A DNA stretch of 64,000 bases from Mucilaginibacter sp. OK268 (GCF_900103125.1 NZ_FNJV01000009.1:186001-250000), one strand, 5' to 3'; positions 19,655-30,293 are shown, counted from the first letter of the stretch. The notes: generated from the letters alone by a model not told the origin. Translations and numbers: made by a program.

Positions 19655-19823
19655 TAAAGAAATGGGGATTTCGTTAATTGCTGGAGGCTGCGATACAAAG
19701 AGTATTTCATACTAATTAAACAATTTGCCCTATCCTTTTCATATTAAGTAAATAGCTTATTAAAAAATGATAAAATAATCGATTTTTATGGTTTTTATTG
19801 GCAGGAATCAAAATTCAATAACT

Positions 19824-19831
19824 TAGTTTTG
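19824..19831 (+). promoter_or_regulatory. Candidate -7 box of the PAS/GAF kinase
   Basis: TAGTTTTG matches the Bacteroidota -7 consensus TAnnTTTG and sits 10 bp before the ATG. A TTG at 19798-19800 could be the -33 element, but the 23-bp spacing is a little long. If right, the mRNA leader is very short. Confidence 0.35.
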
Positions 19832-19841
19832 TATCTATACC

Positions 19842-21872
19842 ATGGAAAACCTTACCGATTTAAAGCAGCAACTTGCACAATATCAACAACGTGAGGCCGA
19901 GCTCGAAAAAAGTGAAGCCCGGCTGCGTATGGCCATCGCTTCTGCTAATTTAGGGACATGGGATTATAAACCATTAACCGGCGAACTTACCTGGTCTGAC
20001 GAATGCAAACACCTGTACGGCCTGGCACCCGAGGCTGAAATAAATTTCGAACTGTTTACCGAACATATTTATCCTGCGGATAGGGACGCACTGGAGCAGG
20101 CCATGAAAAAGGCCATGGACCCGCTTGGCGACCATATCTATGATATGACCTATCGTATTATTCGTTTTGATAAGCCGGAGGTGAGATGGCTAAGGGCACA
20201 GGGAAAAGTTTACTTTAATAAATTACAGGAGCCAGAGCGTTTTATAGGTACCATAGTTGACCAAACCGAAACCAAACTGGCCGAAGAAAAAAGCGCCAAG
20301 CTGGCCGCCATTGTAGAATCATCCGATGACGCCATCATCGGTAAAACCCTGGATGGCATTATCACCAGCTGGAACCCGGCAGCAGAGCATTTACTGGGTT
20401 ATACAGAAAAAGATGTTATCGGGAAACATATTACCATACTTATCCCTGAGGATCGCTTAGATGAAGAGGACCTTATCCTGGAAAGGGTCCGGAGTAATAA
20501 AAAGGTGGAACATTATGTAACCTTCCGGGTAACTAAGGCTGGTTTAGAGATCCCCGTTTCTATATCGGTTTCTCCCATCAGGGATGTTACCGGCAAGGTG
20601 ATCGGCGCCGCCAAAATTATCCGGAATAACGCCCATCAAAAAGAAACAGAAGCAAGGTTATTACGCTACGCAGAAAACCTGGAGGTATTGAACGCGCTTG
20701 GGAAAGTTATTTCAGAGAAGATGGACGTGAGCGATATTCTGCAAAAAGTAACGGATGCAACCACCCGGTTGATCGGCGCGGCGTTTGGGGCGTTTTTTTA
20801 TAATAACGTGAGCGAGGCCGGTGAATCTTATATGTTGTTTGCACTGTCGGGCGCACCAAGAGAAGCCTTTGAACGGTTTGGAATACCCCGGAACACGGCC
20901 CTTTTTCATCCTACATTTACAGGGGAGGGCATTGTACGTGCCGACGATATAACCAAAGATCCGAGATACGGAAAGAATAGCCCCTTCTTTGGGATGCCCG
21001 AAGGGCATTTACAGGTAACCAGTTACCTGGCTGTACCCGTAATCTCCAAATCGGGCGCGGTAATAGGTGGATTGTTTTATGGGCATCCCGAGCCGGGTAA
21101 ATTTACCCGGGAGCATGAGCAACTGATATTCGGGGTTGCCACACAGGCTGCTATCGCGCTGGATAACACTAAGCTATATGAAGAGATACGGAAGCTTAAT
21201 GATAAAAAAGAAGAATTTATTGGCCTGGCCAGTCATGAATTAAAAACGCCGGTAACCAGTTTGAGTGGTTATTTGCAAATATTGAATCGTACACTTCCGG
21301 ATACAGACCGTAATAAACCATTTTTACAGAAAGCGCTGCTCCAGGTTAAAAAGCTATCCGAACTGATCTCCGATCTGCTGGATGTTTCTAAAATAGAAAC
21401 CGGGCAGCTGCCCCTTTCGTTCAGTGATTTTAACATCACTCAAATTGTACAGGAAACTATTGAACTCATCCAGTATTCGACCAAAACACACCAGATCATA
21501 TTACAACAACCGGAACAGGAGATCATCATTTCGGCAGACAAACAACGGATTGAACAGGTTATTGTTAACCTGCTTTCCAATGCTATTAAATACTCTCCAA
21601 AGGAAAAATTGGTTAATGTAACCATCTCTGCCACGCCTGATAAAGTTAAGGTAGCCGTACAGGATTATGGTATGGGTATCCAGAAAGAACATCAGGAGCG
21701 CATATTCTCGCGTTTTTATCGCGTAGAGGAACTGGCCTCCCATATATCGGGGCTTGGTATAGGCTTGTACATCAGTAAAGAGATCATCACGCGCCATCAT
21801 GGTAAACTCTGGCTGGATAGCGAGCCGGAAAAAGGGTCAACATTTTTCTTCGAAATACCACTGAATCTATAG
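19842..21872 (+). CDS. PAS-PAS-GAF hybrid-input sensor histidine kinase
   Basis: This 676-residue protein has no signal peptide or membrane helix and should be cytoplasmic. Order: short coiled coil (1-25), PAS/PAC of the PAS_3 type (about 25-145), second PAS (about 150-265, ESSDDAIIGKTLDGIITSWN), GAF (about 285-440), HisKA with the phosphorylated His in FIGLASHELKTPVTSL (about 467), and an HATPase domain with N box VNLLSNAIKYSP, G1 VQDYGMGI and G2 ISGLGIGLYISKEI. No receiver domain is attached and no response regulator lies next to it, so its partner is unlinked. The signal is unknown. Confidence 0.93.
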   Translation: MENLTDLKQQLAQYQQREAELEKSEARLRMAIASANLGTWDYKPLTGELTWSDECKHLYGLAPEAEINFELFTEHIYPADRDALEQAMKKAMDPLGDHIYDMTYRIIRFDKPEVRWLRAQGKVYFNKLQEPERFIGTIVDQTETKLAEEKSAKLAAIVESSDDAIIGKTLDGIITSWNPAAEHLLGYTEKDVIGKHITILIPEDRLDEEDLILERVRSNKKVEHYVTFRVTKAGLEIPVSISVSPIRDVTGKVIGAAKIIRNNAHQKETEARLLRYAENLEVLNALGKVISEKMDVSDILQKVTDATTRLIGAAFGAFFYNNVSEAGESYMLFALSGAPREAFERFGIPRNTALFHPTFTGEGIVRADDITKDPRYGKNSPFFGMPEGHLQVTSYLAVPVISKSGAVIGGLFYGHPEPGKFTREHEQLIFGVATQAAIALDNTKLYEEIRKLNDKKEEFIGLASHELKTPVTSLSGYLQILNRTLPDTDRNKPFLQKALLQVKKLSELISDLLDVSKIETGQLPLSFSDFNITQIVQETIELIQYSTKTHQIILQQPEQEIIISADKQRIEQVIVNLLSNAIKYSPKEKLVNVTISATPDKVKVAVQDYGMGIQKEHQERIFSRFYRVEELASHISGLGIGLYISKEIITRHHGKLWLDSEPEKGSTFFFEIPLNL

Positions 21873-21979
21873 CGGTAAAATAAATTTTAATTTTTTTTTC
21901 AAATAATGTCCAGTTTCTGAGATCTCATTCATCATTGGAGTATAAATTAAATATTCAATAATCATTAGAGATCAAAAAA

Positions 21980-22450
21980 ATGGAACAACGACTTAATGTA
22001 CATCAAAAAGGCCAGGCCGCAATGAAAGCTATATATGGTTTAGCTATTTACCTGGCAAAATCACCGGTTGAAGAATCACTTTTACATTTAATTGAATTCC
22101 GCGTATCACAAATTAACGGATGCGCCTTTTGCCTGGATATGCACTCCAAAGACCTGCGCGCCGAAGGTGAAACCGAACAGCGTTTATACCTGCTGAGCGC
22201 CTGGCGCGAGGCCCCTTTTTATACCGAACGTGAACGCGCCGCGCTGGCCTGGGCCGAAGCCTTGACCAAAGTTACTGAAGGTCCCGTATCTGACGAGATT
22301 TATAAAGAAGCAAGCAACCAGTTCTCTGAACAGGAACTGATTGATCTCACTATGGCAATTATTACCATCAATAGCTATAATCGTCTTAATATCGCGTTCC
22401 CGGCACCTGTTGGCGGGTATCAGCCCGGAGCTTATAAGGTACAAGCTTAA
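21980..22450 (+). CDS. AhpD-like / carboxymuconolactone decarboxylase-family protein
   Basis: The 156-residue protein carries the AhpD-type core motif EFRVSQINGCAFCLDMHSKD at about residues 36-55, with the Cys-x-x-Cys pair and a following His that act in peroxide or disulfide redox reactions in this family. The helical remainder (REAPFYTERERAALAWAEAL) also fits. It is monocistronic, 107 bp after the PAS/GAF kinase. Its physiological substrate is not known; a small antioxidant role is an inference from the family. Confidence 0.9.
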   Translation: MEQRLNVHQKGQAAMKAIYGLAIYLAKSPVEESLLHLIEFRVSQINGCAFCLDMHSKDLRAEGETEQRLYLLSAWREAPFYTERERAALAWAEALTKVTEGPVSDEIYKEASNQFSEQELIDLTMAIITINSYNRLNIAFPAPVGGYQPGAYKVQA

Positions 22451-22520
22451 GAAAAAACCTATCTATCCTTCAACTCGTAATCGTTGGTGACCACAAGGTG
22501 TTGGAAATATTTAAATCCAT

Positions 22521-22635
22521 TGTCATTTCGAACGAGGTACGAGGAGAAATCTTCTGCGATATGCTTCCGTGGTATGCTGTAGAAGATTTCTCTTTCGCCC
22601 CTATGCTTTTCCCGCCCCTGCTCTATCGAAATGAC
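22521..22635. repeat. Palindromic intergenic repeat with GAAATCTTCT/AGAAGATTTC core
   Basis: The outer arms read TGTCATTTCGA and TCGAAATGACA. Inside, GAGAAATCTTCT (22552-22563) pairs with AGAAGATTTCTC further on. It sits between convergent genes and fits a REP/MITE-like transcribed hairpin; no second copy of this exact family was found in the window. Confidence 0.7.
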
Positions 22636-22678
22636 ATCTTTTTATAAAACTTGAACTTTCCATTATAGGTAATTCCCC

Positions 22679-23155
22679 TTATTTCCTCCTACGGTTGCTG
22701 CTAAATGAGTCCCTGAACATTTTCCATCCTTTTGCTGTTTTTTTCCAAAGTACCAGGAATTTTCCATTATCAAAAAGCCGGTGCTTCGCATCAAATGACT
22801 GCCATATCCCCTCTTCAGTAACAAATGTCCCGCCATCGCCATAAATGGCAGTAGTGATAAACCGGCCATCGCGTAATCCGAATTGATCATACGCCATTTT
22901 GAAAAATTGACGCGCACCTGCCATTCCATGCAGCGGCTCCATGTTGGGGGGCATGATCACGCAATCATCCGCATACCGGTCAATAAAAATAATTGGATCG
23001 TTTTTTACAAAAGCCTGGAAATAAATTTGATTGCTTGCCGCGATGGCTTTTTTAGCCTCACTTAAATTTGATTGGGTTTCAAGTTCTGGACTTTGAATGT
23101 TGAAACACATCATGAATATGGCCCATATGGGCACCGCACTTAAAAGCTGGTTCAT
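22679..23155 (-). CDS. Secreted NTF2-like (DUF4440/SnoaL-type) protein
   Basis: This 158-residue product has an N-terminal hydrophobic segment (about 3-20, LLSAVPIWAIFMMCF) that may be a signal peptide, then a cone-shaped NTF2-like domain: helix SNLSEAKKAIAASNQIYFQA, strand-turn FIDRYADDCVIMPPNMEPLHG and the later strands GKFLVLWKKTAKGWKMFRDS. Members of this superfamily bind small ligands or act as simple enzymes; no catalytic set is evident. It is convergent with the AhpD-like gene. Confidence 0.8.
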   Translation of the reverse strand: MNQLLSAVPIWAIFMMCFNIQSPELETQSNLSEAKKAIAASNQIYFQAFVKNDPIIFIDRYADDCVIMPPNMEPLHGMAGARQFFKMAYDQFGLRDGRFITTAIYGDGGTFVTEEGIWQSFDAKHRLFDNGKFLVLWKKTAKGWKMFRDSFSSNRRRK

Positions 23156-23418
23156 CTTTCTTGAATTAATTTATTGATCTGTTAAATAATATGATTCAAA
23201 AATAGAGTACCCCAGCATGGATAAATTGTACAAAACGGAAGAAGCAGGGTTGGAGTAAATATTTTAATCCTTAGCGTAATTGCAGCAATTGCCGCCGCTT
23301 TTTAAACAAGCAGGTTGTTAATTGACCCATCACATGCCAAAATGTTAATTATTTACGCCTTTTAACATATTTTGAGCTTTTTATTTACCTTCATACTTCC
23401 ATTTATATTAACTGAAGC

Positions 23419-24984
23419 ATGAGAAAAGCACTTTTAACATTAGTACTGTTATTTGTTTTTTTACTAACATATTCCCAAAGTCGTACTCCCCGGCAATTAT
23501 ATCCGGGCTTGTTTGAGGCTGTACAGCTTACCGATATATTTCCTGATAATAAGATATTTGTTGATGCCACACCCAAACGTAATCCCGAACTGATCATGAA
23601 AGATTATGAGGCGCAAAAAAATAAACCCGATTTTGATCTGAAGCAATTTGTAAACGATAATTTTTTTATCCCCGGCACCCATAACGATGTTTTTAAAAGC
23701 GATATCACCGCAGGTATACGTAAACACATTGATACTTTGTGGCAGGTGTTGTACCGCAGGCATGATACCGTTTCTAAATATTCGTCATTGCTGCCCTTGC
23801 CACATGATTTTATAGTTCCCGGTGGTCGTTTCCGCGAAACCTATTATTGGGACTCCTACTTTACCATGCTTGGATTGCAGGAGAGCCATAAAACACAGAT
23901 CATTGAAAACATGATCGACAATTTTGCTTATATGATAGATAAGTATGGCTTTATTCCAAACGGAACCCGTACCTATTATTTAACACGCTCACAACCGCCA
24001 TTTTTCTCGGTGATGCTTAATTTGCTGGCAAAGGATAAGGGGGAGAAGGTATTAGTAAAATATCAGCCGGAACTTTTAAAAGAATACGCGTTTTGGATGG
24101 AAGGCGGAGAAAAATTAAAAACAGGCCAGGCTCACCGTATGGTAGTCCGTATGCCGGGTGGCGAACTGCTGAACCGTTACTGGGACGATTCGGACCAGCC
24201 GCGCGAGGAATCATTTAAAAAAGATGTGGAAGCAGCCAAAACCACCATGCAAAAACCAGGCGATTTTTATCGTAATATCCGCGCTGCGGCCGAGTCAGGC
24301 TGGGATTTCAGTACCCGGTGGTTTGATACCACAGGCAATCTGGCAACCATTCAAACCACCAGTATCATCCCGGTTGATCTGAATTGCTTGCTTTATCATT
24401 TGGAGCTCTCCATCGCCCAATCCTATCAATTAGCAGGGAATGGCAGCCAATACAGGATTTATTTAGCCAAGGCCCAGCAACGTAAAAAAGCGATACAGAA
24501 ATATAGCTGGAGCGAAAGCACAGGCTGGTTTATGGATTATAACTGGCAATTGAACAAGATCACCCCCCATCAAACCCTGGCTGGTGTATTTCCGCTTGAG
24601 TTTAAGATAGCCGACGAGCGGCAGGCAAAAATAGTGGCTCAAGCGCTTCGGGTAAAATTCTTTAAATCGGGCGGTTTGGTAACCACCTTTAACCGGTCGG
24701 GCCAGCAATGGGATAGCCCTAATGCCTGGGCGCCATTGCAATATATGGCTATAGATGGATTAAGGAATTATGGTGAGAACGAGCTGGCCCGCTCCATTGC
24801 CGAAGCCTGGATACGTACCAATATGCGGGTTTTTGATGCAACGGGAAAGTTGATGGAGAAGTATAATGTGCTGGATACGGGATCAAAGGCCGGTGGTGGC
24901 GAATATCCGCTGCAGGACGGTTTTGGGTGGACTAACGGCGTGCTGCTTAACTTGTTAAATCATTACCAGGTTGATCAGTTATAA
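23419..24984 (+). CDS. treA: Periplasmic trehalase (GH37)
   Basis: The 521-residue protein has a signal peptide (ends near LLTYSQS), then both trehalase signatures: PGGRFRETYYWDSYF at about residues 135-150 and QWDSPNAWAPLQ at about 435-446. Further family motifs are MIDNFAYMIDKYGFIPNGTR and GGGEYPLQDGFGWTNGV near the C-terminus. It hydrolyses alpha,alpha-trehalose to two glucoses by inversion, outside the cytoplasm. It stands 5' of the DUF6377 regulator and SusC/SusD genes, which makes trehalose or a related alpha-glucoside a plausible substrate of this region. A hairpin terminator separates it from the next gene, so it is a separate transcript. Confidence 0.95.
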   Translation: MRKALLTLVLLFVFLLTYSQSRTPRQLYPGLFEAVQLTDIFPDNKIFVDATPKRNPELIMKDYEAQKNKPDFDLKQFVNDNFFIPGTHNDVFKSDITAGIRKHIDTLWQVLYRRHDTVSKYSSLLPLPHDFIVPGGRFRETYYWDSYFTMLGLQESHKTQIIENMIDNFAYMIDKYGFIPNGTRTYYLTRSQPPFFSVMLNLLAKDKGEKVLVKYQPELLKEYAFWMEGGEKLKTGQAHRMVVRMPGGELLNRYWDDSDQPREESFKKDVEAAKTTMQKPGDFYRNIRAAAESGWDFSTRWFDTTGNLATIQTTSIIPVDLNCLLYHLELSIAQSYQLAGNGSQYRIYLAKAQQRKKAIQKYSWSESTGWFMDYNWQLNKITPHQTLAGVFPLEFKIADERQAKIVAQALRVKFFKSGGLVTTFNRSGQQWDSPNAWAPLQYMAIDGLRNYGENELARSIAEAWIRTNMRVFDATGKLMEKYNVLDTGSKAGGGEYPLQDGFGWTNGVLLNLLNHYQVDQL

Positions 24985-25011
24985 CAGTTTTTAAACAATT
25001 ATCATTTTTTT

Positions 25012-25047
25012 TGGTGTTGTAGGTAAATTACAACGCCAGTTTTTTTA
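25012..25047 (+). terminator. Terminator after trehalase
   Basis: TGGTGTTGTA (25012-25021) pairs with TACAACGCCA (25029-25038) with one G-T pair and a 7-nt loop, followed by GTTTTTTT. Confidence 0.8.
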
Positions 25048-25096
25048 AGACAAATTTAAGCTATTGCAGTACACCATATCAGTTAATCGATTTACT

Positions 25097-26722
25097 ATGA
25101 GAGTTTATATACTAATTTTATTTCTTGTACTTTTTGGATCTGCCGCCACCTTCGCGTCATCAAAAACAGATAGCCTTTTGACCGAGCTAAAGCGGGAACT
25201 TACAAGAAAAAAAATTTACGACGACAAAAAAGAGGCCGATATACAAAAACTCAAAACAGCATTATCAACAACTCCTTTAACTGATCAGAATGCCAGATAC
25301 AGGCTATGCAGCAATATATATGAAGCGTATAAAGTTTATCAATTTGATTCGGCTTACGTATATATTCATAAAATGCAGGATATAAGCGATATACTGCATG
25401 ACGCTCCCAAGCAAAATGATTGTAAAATTAAGTTAGGTTTTATACTGCTTTCTGCTGGTATGTTCAAAGAAGCGTTTGACTGCTTTAACGGCATCAACGT
25501 TCAATTACTAAGTGATGACAGTAAGATTGAATATTATTCGCTAAAAGCCCGTGCCCACTCAGACCTGGCCGATTATGACGACAATGTATTTTATAGTCAG
25601 TATAATAACAACTTATCCATCAAATATCTCGACTCCACCATTGCACTTTGTAAGCCAAATTCATATGAGTGGTTAAGGCATCAGGGTGATAAACAGGTAA
25701 GGCTGGGAGATACAAAAAAGCCGTCTGAATATTACTCCCGCTTACTTTATCAGTATCCTTTAACCACCCATCAGCGGGCTATGATGGCTACGGGGCTTTC
25801 GCAATTTTATCGTGCTCCCTCAGAGGTAGAAGAACGCACCAATCTGCTGATCATCGGTGTTATAAACGACATCCGCTCATCAACAAAAGAAACCCTGGCG
25901 AGTTTTGAATTAGGTAATTTACTGTACCGGACCGGTAATATCATAGATGGCTATACTTTTGTGGATCAGGCTATGAATGATGCGGAATACTATGGCGCCC
26001 GGCTCCGGAAAATAAAGATCGGGGCTGTATTACCTGTTGTAGCTGCCCAGAAGCTGGTTTTAATGGAAAAGGAAAAAAATAAATTCCTGGTATACCTCTT
26101 ATCTATTACTGCTGTTTCACTTTTGGTACTCATGGTGGCCTTCATCATATTTAACCAGCTCAAGCGCTTAAAGGTGAAAGAAAAGATCATCGAAGAAAAA
26201 AATCAGCAACTGGAAAGCATCAACGACAAGCTGATTGAGGATACGCACATTAAAGAGGAGTACATCGGGTATTTTTTTAATGTGATATCGGGCTATATCC
26301 TCAAGCTCGAAAAACTGAAAAGAAACATCGACAGAAAGCTGTTGGCAAGAAAATATGATGATATACAGCTGGCAGTTAATGAAATAAATATTAAAAAAGA
26401 ACGCGAGTTATTATTCTATACTTTTGATCATATTTTTCTGAAAATATTCCCCAATTTTATTACTGTTTTTAACTCATTATTTAAACAGGAAGACCAGATA
26501 TGGCCCCGCGATCATGAAGTGCTGAATACCGACCTCCGGATATTCGCGCTGATACGGATGGGGATAAGCGATAATGAAACTATTGCTAATATTTTGGAGT
26601 ACTCTGTAAACACCATATACGTATATAAAATGCGTATCAAAGCAAAAGCAATAATTTCCGGCGATCAGTTTGATCAAAAAATAATGGAAATTAAAGCAGT
26701 AGAGGTGTTAAGTAAAACCTAA
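25097..26722 (+). CDS. DUF6377-type membrane regulator with TPR-like sensor and LuxR-like C-terminus
   Basis: A start at 25097 (MRVYILILFLVLFGSA) gives a proper signal peptide; the upstream in-frame ATG at 25064 would place 11 extra residues before it. The protein then has a TPR-like helical region outside the membrane (about 30-320), one membrane helix (about 332-355, FLVYLLSITAVSLLVLMVAF), a cytoplasmic coiled coil (KEKIIEEKNQQLESINDKL) and a C-terminal region ending in a LuxR-like helix-turn-helix (GISDNETIANILEYSVNTIY). This layout matches proteins that precede SusC/SusD genes in Bacteroidota. I infer that it controls the operon starting at 27324. Confidence 0.85.
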   Translation: MRVYILILFLVLFGSAATFASSKTDSLLTELKRELTRKKIYDDKKEADIQKLKTALSTTPLTDQNARYRLCSNIYEAYKVYQFDSAYVYIHKMQDISDILHDAPKQNDCKIKLGFILLSAGMFKEAFDCFNGINVQLLSDDSKIEYYSLKARAHSDLADYDDNVFYSQYNNNLSIKYLDSTIALCKPNSYEWLRHQGDKQVRLGDTKKPSEYYSRLLYQYPLTTHQRAMMATGLSQFYRAPSEVEERTNLLIIGVINDIRSSTKETLASFELGNLLYRTGNIIDGYTFVDQAMNDAEYYGARLRKIKIGAVLPVVAAQKLVLMEKEKNKFLVYLLSITAVSLLVLMVAFIIFNQLKRLKVKEKIIEEKNQQLESINDKLIEDTHIKEEYIGYFFNVISGYILKLEKLKRNIDRKLLARKYDDIQLAVNEINIKKERELLFYTFDHIFLKIFPNFITVFNSLFKQEDQIWPRDHEVLNTDLRIFALIRMGISDNETIANILEYSVNTIYVYKMRIKAKAIISGDQFDQKIMEIKAVEVLSKT

Positions 26723-27323
26723 CCCATAAGTGGTTGATTTAAGTATAACATGTGGTATAAAATCACCTTAAAAACGCTTAAATTTTATTTATATTTTTTG
26801 AAGGTTGTGTTTTTTTAAATGACTCATTATCAATTTATTGAATTATAAAAAAGCCATATATTCTTATATTTTAACAAAAAAAATAGGTAATGCCCCCAGT
26901 CGCATATTACTTTGTATGAGGTGATTTAATATCCTGTAAAATAATTTAAATATTTTCATGATAAATCATCCTTTCCTGGATAATAAAATATAAACCATAA
27001 TAAATTAAATTTTCATGTGAGTAGCTTTTAAGCTACCAACGTAGCAAAGGATATTGATCTTTTGCAATAAACGGGTTAAATGCTTTTGCCGATTGTTGGG
27101 CATTGGGCTTTGACGTAATTTTTGATTTAAAACCAACCTGAATATGAATATAAAGCTTACTAATGCCTGTAGTCCTCCGTAATTATGAAACAGTAACGAT
27201 CGTAATAAATTAATCACCAGTTACTTAATATTTATTATAACAAAATAACATTTATGATTATTTTATTTGATAAATTAATAGTTTACATTTATAACAAACC
27301 AATTAAACACTAAATCTAAATTT
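26723..27323. other. AT-rich 601-bp leader region ahead of the second SusC
   Basis: No convincing gene is seen. The stretch has many A/T runs and a short hairpin GTAGCTT-TT-AAGCTAC near 27023-27038. A 70-codon open frame on the minus strand (27005-27217) contains the string KLRQSPMPNNRQKHLTRLLQ and could be the tail of a decayed transposase, but I cannot confirm that. The promoter of the SusC operon should lie in the last 150 bp. Confidence 0.45.
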
Positions 27324-30293
27324 ATGCAGCTAAAAAATTTACTTAAAGTAAGCTGTCTTGCCATTTTTTGCTTCTTTGCTGTGCCGGTAATGGCGCAAAA
27401 CAAAGTAATAACCGGCAAGGTTACAGACTCTCACGATGGTTCGCCGATGCCTGGTGTATCCATCGTAGCCAAAGGCTCAACCATTGGTACCAATACAGGG
27501 CCCAATGGCGATTTTAAACTCTCATTACCGGCCTCAAATAATACACTTGTGGTATCATTTATCGGTTATGCCAAACAGGAAGTTGATATAACCGGCAAAA
27601 CAACAATAACTGTTGAACTGGTGGGTAGCGCTACCGCGTTAAGCGAGGTTCAGGTAATCAGTGTAGGTTATGGTTCAACGCGTAAAAAAGACCTCACCGG
27701 AGCCGTATCAAACATTTCGGCGAAAGATTTTAACCAGGGTGCCATTATCAATCCGCTAGATCAGGTTCAGGGTAAAGTGGCTGGTTTGGTAATTACCCAG
27801 GGTGGTGGTGACCCTAACCAGTCGGCCTCTATCCGTTTAAGAGGGCAAACATCAATCTCCGGTAACCAATCGCCATTATTTGTGGTTGATGGTATCCCGC
27901 TTGATGATCCTACCCAGTTTCAAAACATTGCACCTGCCGACATTGCTTCTTATGATGTGCTGAAAGACGCGTCAGCTACGGCTATTTATGGTTCACGTGG
28001 TGCAAACGGTGTTATTATTGTTAACACCAAAAGAGGTACTGCAGGCAAAACCCAGGTTGATTATAACGGCTACGTGGGCTTTTCAAAACAGAGTAAGTAC
28101 TGGGATTTGTTAAACACCGCCGAATACCTGGCCACACCAGAAGCAAAAGCCAATCCCCAAAAAGGGCAGGGTGAATCTGATGATGTTAATACCGATTGGC
28201 AGCGTGCTATTACACGTACAGCATTAACGCATAGCAATAACGTTGCTATATCTGGAGGTGCAAACGGGTTTAGTTACCGTGCCTCTTTAAACTATCAGAA
28301 CCAGCAAGGTGTTATTATTAATAGTAATAAGGAACAGCTTGGTTTGCGTTTTTACGCAGAACAAAAGGCATTAAATGATAAATTAGATATTCAATTAGGT
28401 ATTTCAAACGTTAATACCAACCGTAGCCTAACCAATTATAGCGCTATAGGTTATGTATTTAATGCACTCCCAACTATACCTATCAGAAATGCCGATGGAT
28501 CATTTAATGATTATGGGGCTGGCTATAACGCATACAACCCGGTATTGTATTTAACCAAAACTTATAACAAGCATAACGAGTATTTAACCAACATCAATGT
28601 AAATATTAATTATACATTGGCGCCTGGCCTTAAAATAGGTGTTACAGGTTCAACTACTCGTAACAATGTGCAAACGCACTATTTTGTGCCCCGTTTTGTT
28701 GCCCAAAACAGTAACAGCATGGCTGTTGACAGTAACCTGAATACTAATTCTTATAAAGGTGACATTCACCTTAACTATGATAAGAGCTTTGGTAAACATA
28801 ATATTTCTGCAACTGCTGTAGCTGAAAAAAGCACCTTCCCTACAAACTACTTTTTTGCAGGGTCACAACAGTTAATTTCTGAAGCAAGTTTGGATAATGC
28901 TTTAGGTACGGGTTTAATATTCCCCCCTCCGGGTTCTTACAAAGATGATAACGAGCTAAAATCATTACTTGCCCGCGTAAACTATAATTATGACAGTCGT
29001 TTTTACGTAACAGCTTCTGTGCGTCGTGACCAGTCAAGTAAATTTGGTAGTAATTATCAAGTAGGTTATTTCCCTTCGTTTGACCTGGCATATCGTTTAA
29101 AACGCGATCTGGTTAATAATGTGGACTGGATTAATGATTTGAAAATACGTGCCGGATATGGTCAGGTAGGTAATGCTAATGGCATTGGCCCTTACAGCAG
29201 TTTGGCATTGGTAGCGCCGGGTAATAAATTTTATGATGGAACAACCGGGTATTACCCATCAAGTTATGCCCCTAACCAAAACGCTAATCCGTATCTGAAA
29301 TGGGAAACCAGGATAGGCCGCAACATCGGGCTTGATTTCTCTTTGTTCAATGATCGTTTATCAGGAGATATTAACTACTATAATGATAAAACCAAGGATC
29401 TGCTTTTTGCTAATACGGTACCAACTCCTCCAAATCTTGTACCTACTACATTTTCAAACGTAGGTGCATTAACCAATAAAGGTTTGGAGATAGCGCTTAC
29501 CGGTCAGATTTTAAAAGGTGATGGCCTTAACTGGACAGCATCGGGTAATATAAACTTTGTTAAAACCAGGATAGCCAATTTATCAGGCACACTGGCTGAT
29601 GGTACAAAGGTAAACACCAGTTTTTTTGAAGTTGGTTATGCACAAGGTCAGGGTTTAAGTTCAACGGCTATTACACGGTTTGTACCAGGTTATGCGCCCT
29701 ATGTATTTTACTTGCCGCATAGCACAGGAGTGAATGCCCAGGGGGTAGAATTGTTTGATGGTAAAACTCTTGCGGAATATCCAGGTCAAAACCCACCAAA
29801 GCATTACATTGATCCAAGTCCTAAATTCAACTACGGCCTCAATAACAGCTTTAATTACAAAAATTGGAGCGTTAGCTTCTTTATACGTGGTGTTTATGGT
29901 CAGAAAATATTTAACAATACGCTGTTAGATTATGAAACCGTAACCCGCTTGCCAACTACCAATACTACAAAGGCTGCATTAACCAATGGTATAACAAGCA
30001 ATCCAACACAATCAGACAGGTGGCTGGAAGGTGCATCATATTTACGATTGGATAACGCCTCATTAGGTTATACCTTTAAACAAATTAAAGGCTTAAATTC
30101 ATTAAGAGTATATGTAGCAGCTAACAACCTGTTTGTTATAACTAAATATAGAGGTCTTGATCCGGAGGTTTCAACAGCAGGCGCTACTGCTGGTAGTGGC
30201 AATCAATCCTATATCGATGCTGATTACGGCGGTTATGCCTATTACCCTAAAGTAAGAACTTTTACATTCGGTACAAGTGTATCATTTAGATAA
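27324..30293 (+). CDS. SusC/RagA TonB-dependent transporter (no STN domain)
   Basis: The 989-residue protein has a signal peptide ending VPVMAQ, a carboxypeptidase-regulatory-like domain (about 27-110, ITGKVTDSHDGSPMPGVSIV), the plug (VQVISVGYGSTRKKDLTGAV, then DASATAIYGSRGANGVIIV) and the TonB barrel, ending in the aromatic strand TFTFGTSVSFR. Unlike the SusC at 14645 it has no STN domain, so control by a FecR-type pair is not expected; the DUF6377 regulator upstream fills that place. It forms the import channel with the SusD-like protein 29 bp downstream. Confidence 0.95.
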   Translation: MQLKNLLKVSCLAIFCFFAVPVMAQNKVITGKVTDSHDGSPMPGVSIVAKGSTIGTNTGPNGDFKLSLPASNNTLVVSFIGYAKQEVDITGKTTITVELVGSATALSEVQVISVGYGSTRKKDLTGAVSNISAKDFNQGAIINPLDQVQGKVAGLVITQGGGDPNQSASIRLRGQTSISGNQSPLFVVDGIPLDDPTQFQNIAPADIASYDVLKDASATAIYGSRGANGVIIVNTKRGTAGKTQVDYNGYVGFSKQSKYWDLLNTAEYLATPEAKANPQKGQGESDDVNTDWQRAITRTALTHSNNVAISGGANGFSYRASLNYQNQQGVIINSNKEQLGLRFYAEQKALNDKLDIQLGISNVNTNRSLTNYSAIGYVFNALPTIPIRNADGSFNDYGAGYNAYNPVLYLTKTYNKHNEYLTNINVNINYTLAPGLKIGVTGSTTRNNVQTHYFVPRFVAQNSNSMAVDSNLNTNSYKGDIHLNYDKSFGKHNISATAVAEKSTFPTNYFFAGSQQLISEASLDNALGTGLIFPPPGSYKDDNELKSLLARVNYNYDSRFYVTASVRRDQSSKFGSNYQVGYFPSFDLAYRLKRDLVNNVDWINDLKIRAGYGQVGNANGIGPYSSLALVAPGNKFYDGTTGYYPSSYAPNQNANPYLKWETRIGRNIGLDFSLFNDRLSGDINYYNDKTKDLLFANTVPTPPNLVPTTFSNVGALTNKGLEIALTGQILKGDGLNWTASGNINFVKTRIANLSGTLADGTKVNTSFFEVGYAQGQGLSSTAITRFVPGYAPYVFYLPHSTGVNAQGVELFDGKTLAEYPGQNPPKHYIDPSPKFNYGLNNSFNYKNWSVSFFIRGVYGQKIFNNTLLDYETVTRLPTTNTTKAALTNGITSNPTQSDRWLEGASYLRLDNASLGYTFKQIKGLNSLRVYVAANNLFVITKYRGLDPEVSTAGATAGSGNQSYIDADYGGYAYYPKVRTFTFGTSVSFR

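Noticed and set aside
27005..27217. A 70-codon minus-strand frame that might be a transposase relict
   Set aside because: The likeness is too slight to call a pseudogene, and no terminal repeats of an insertion sequence were seen.
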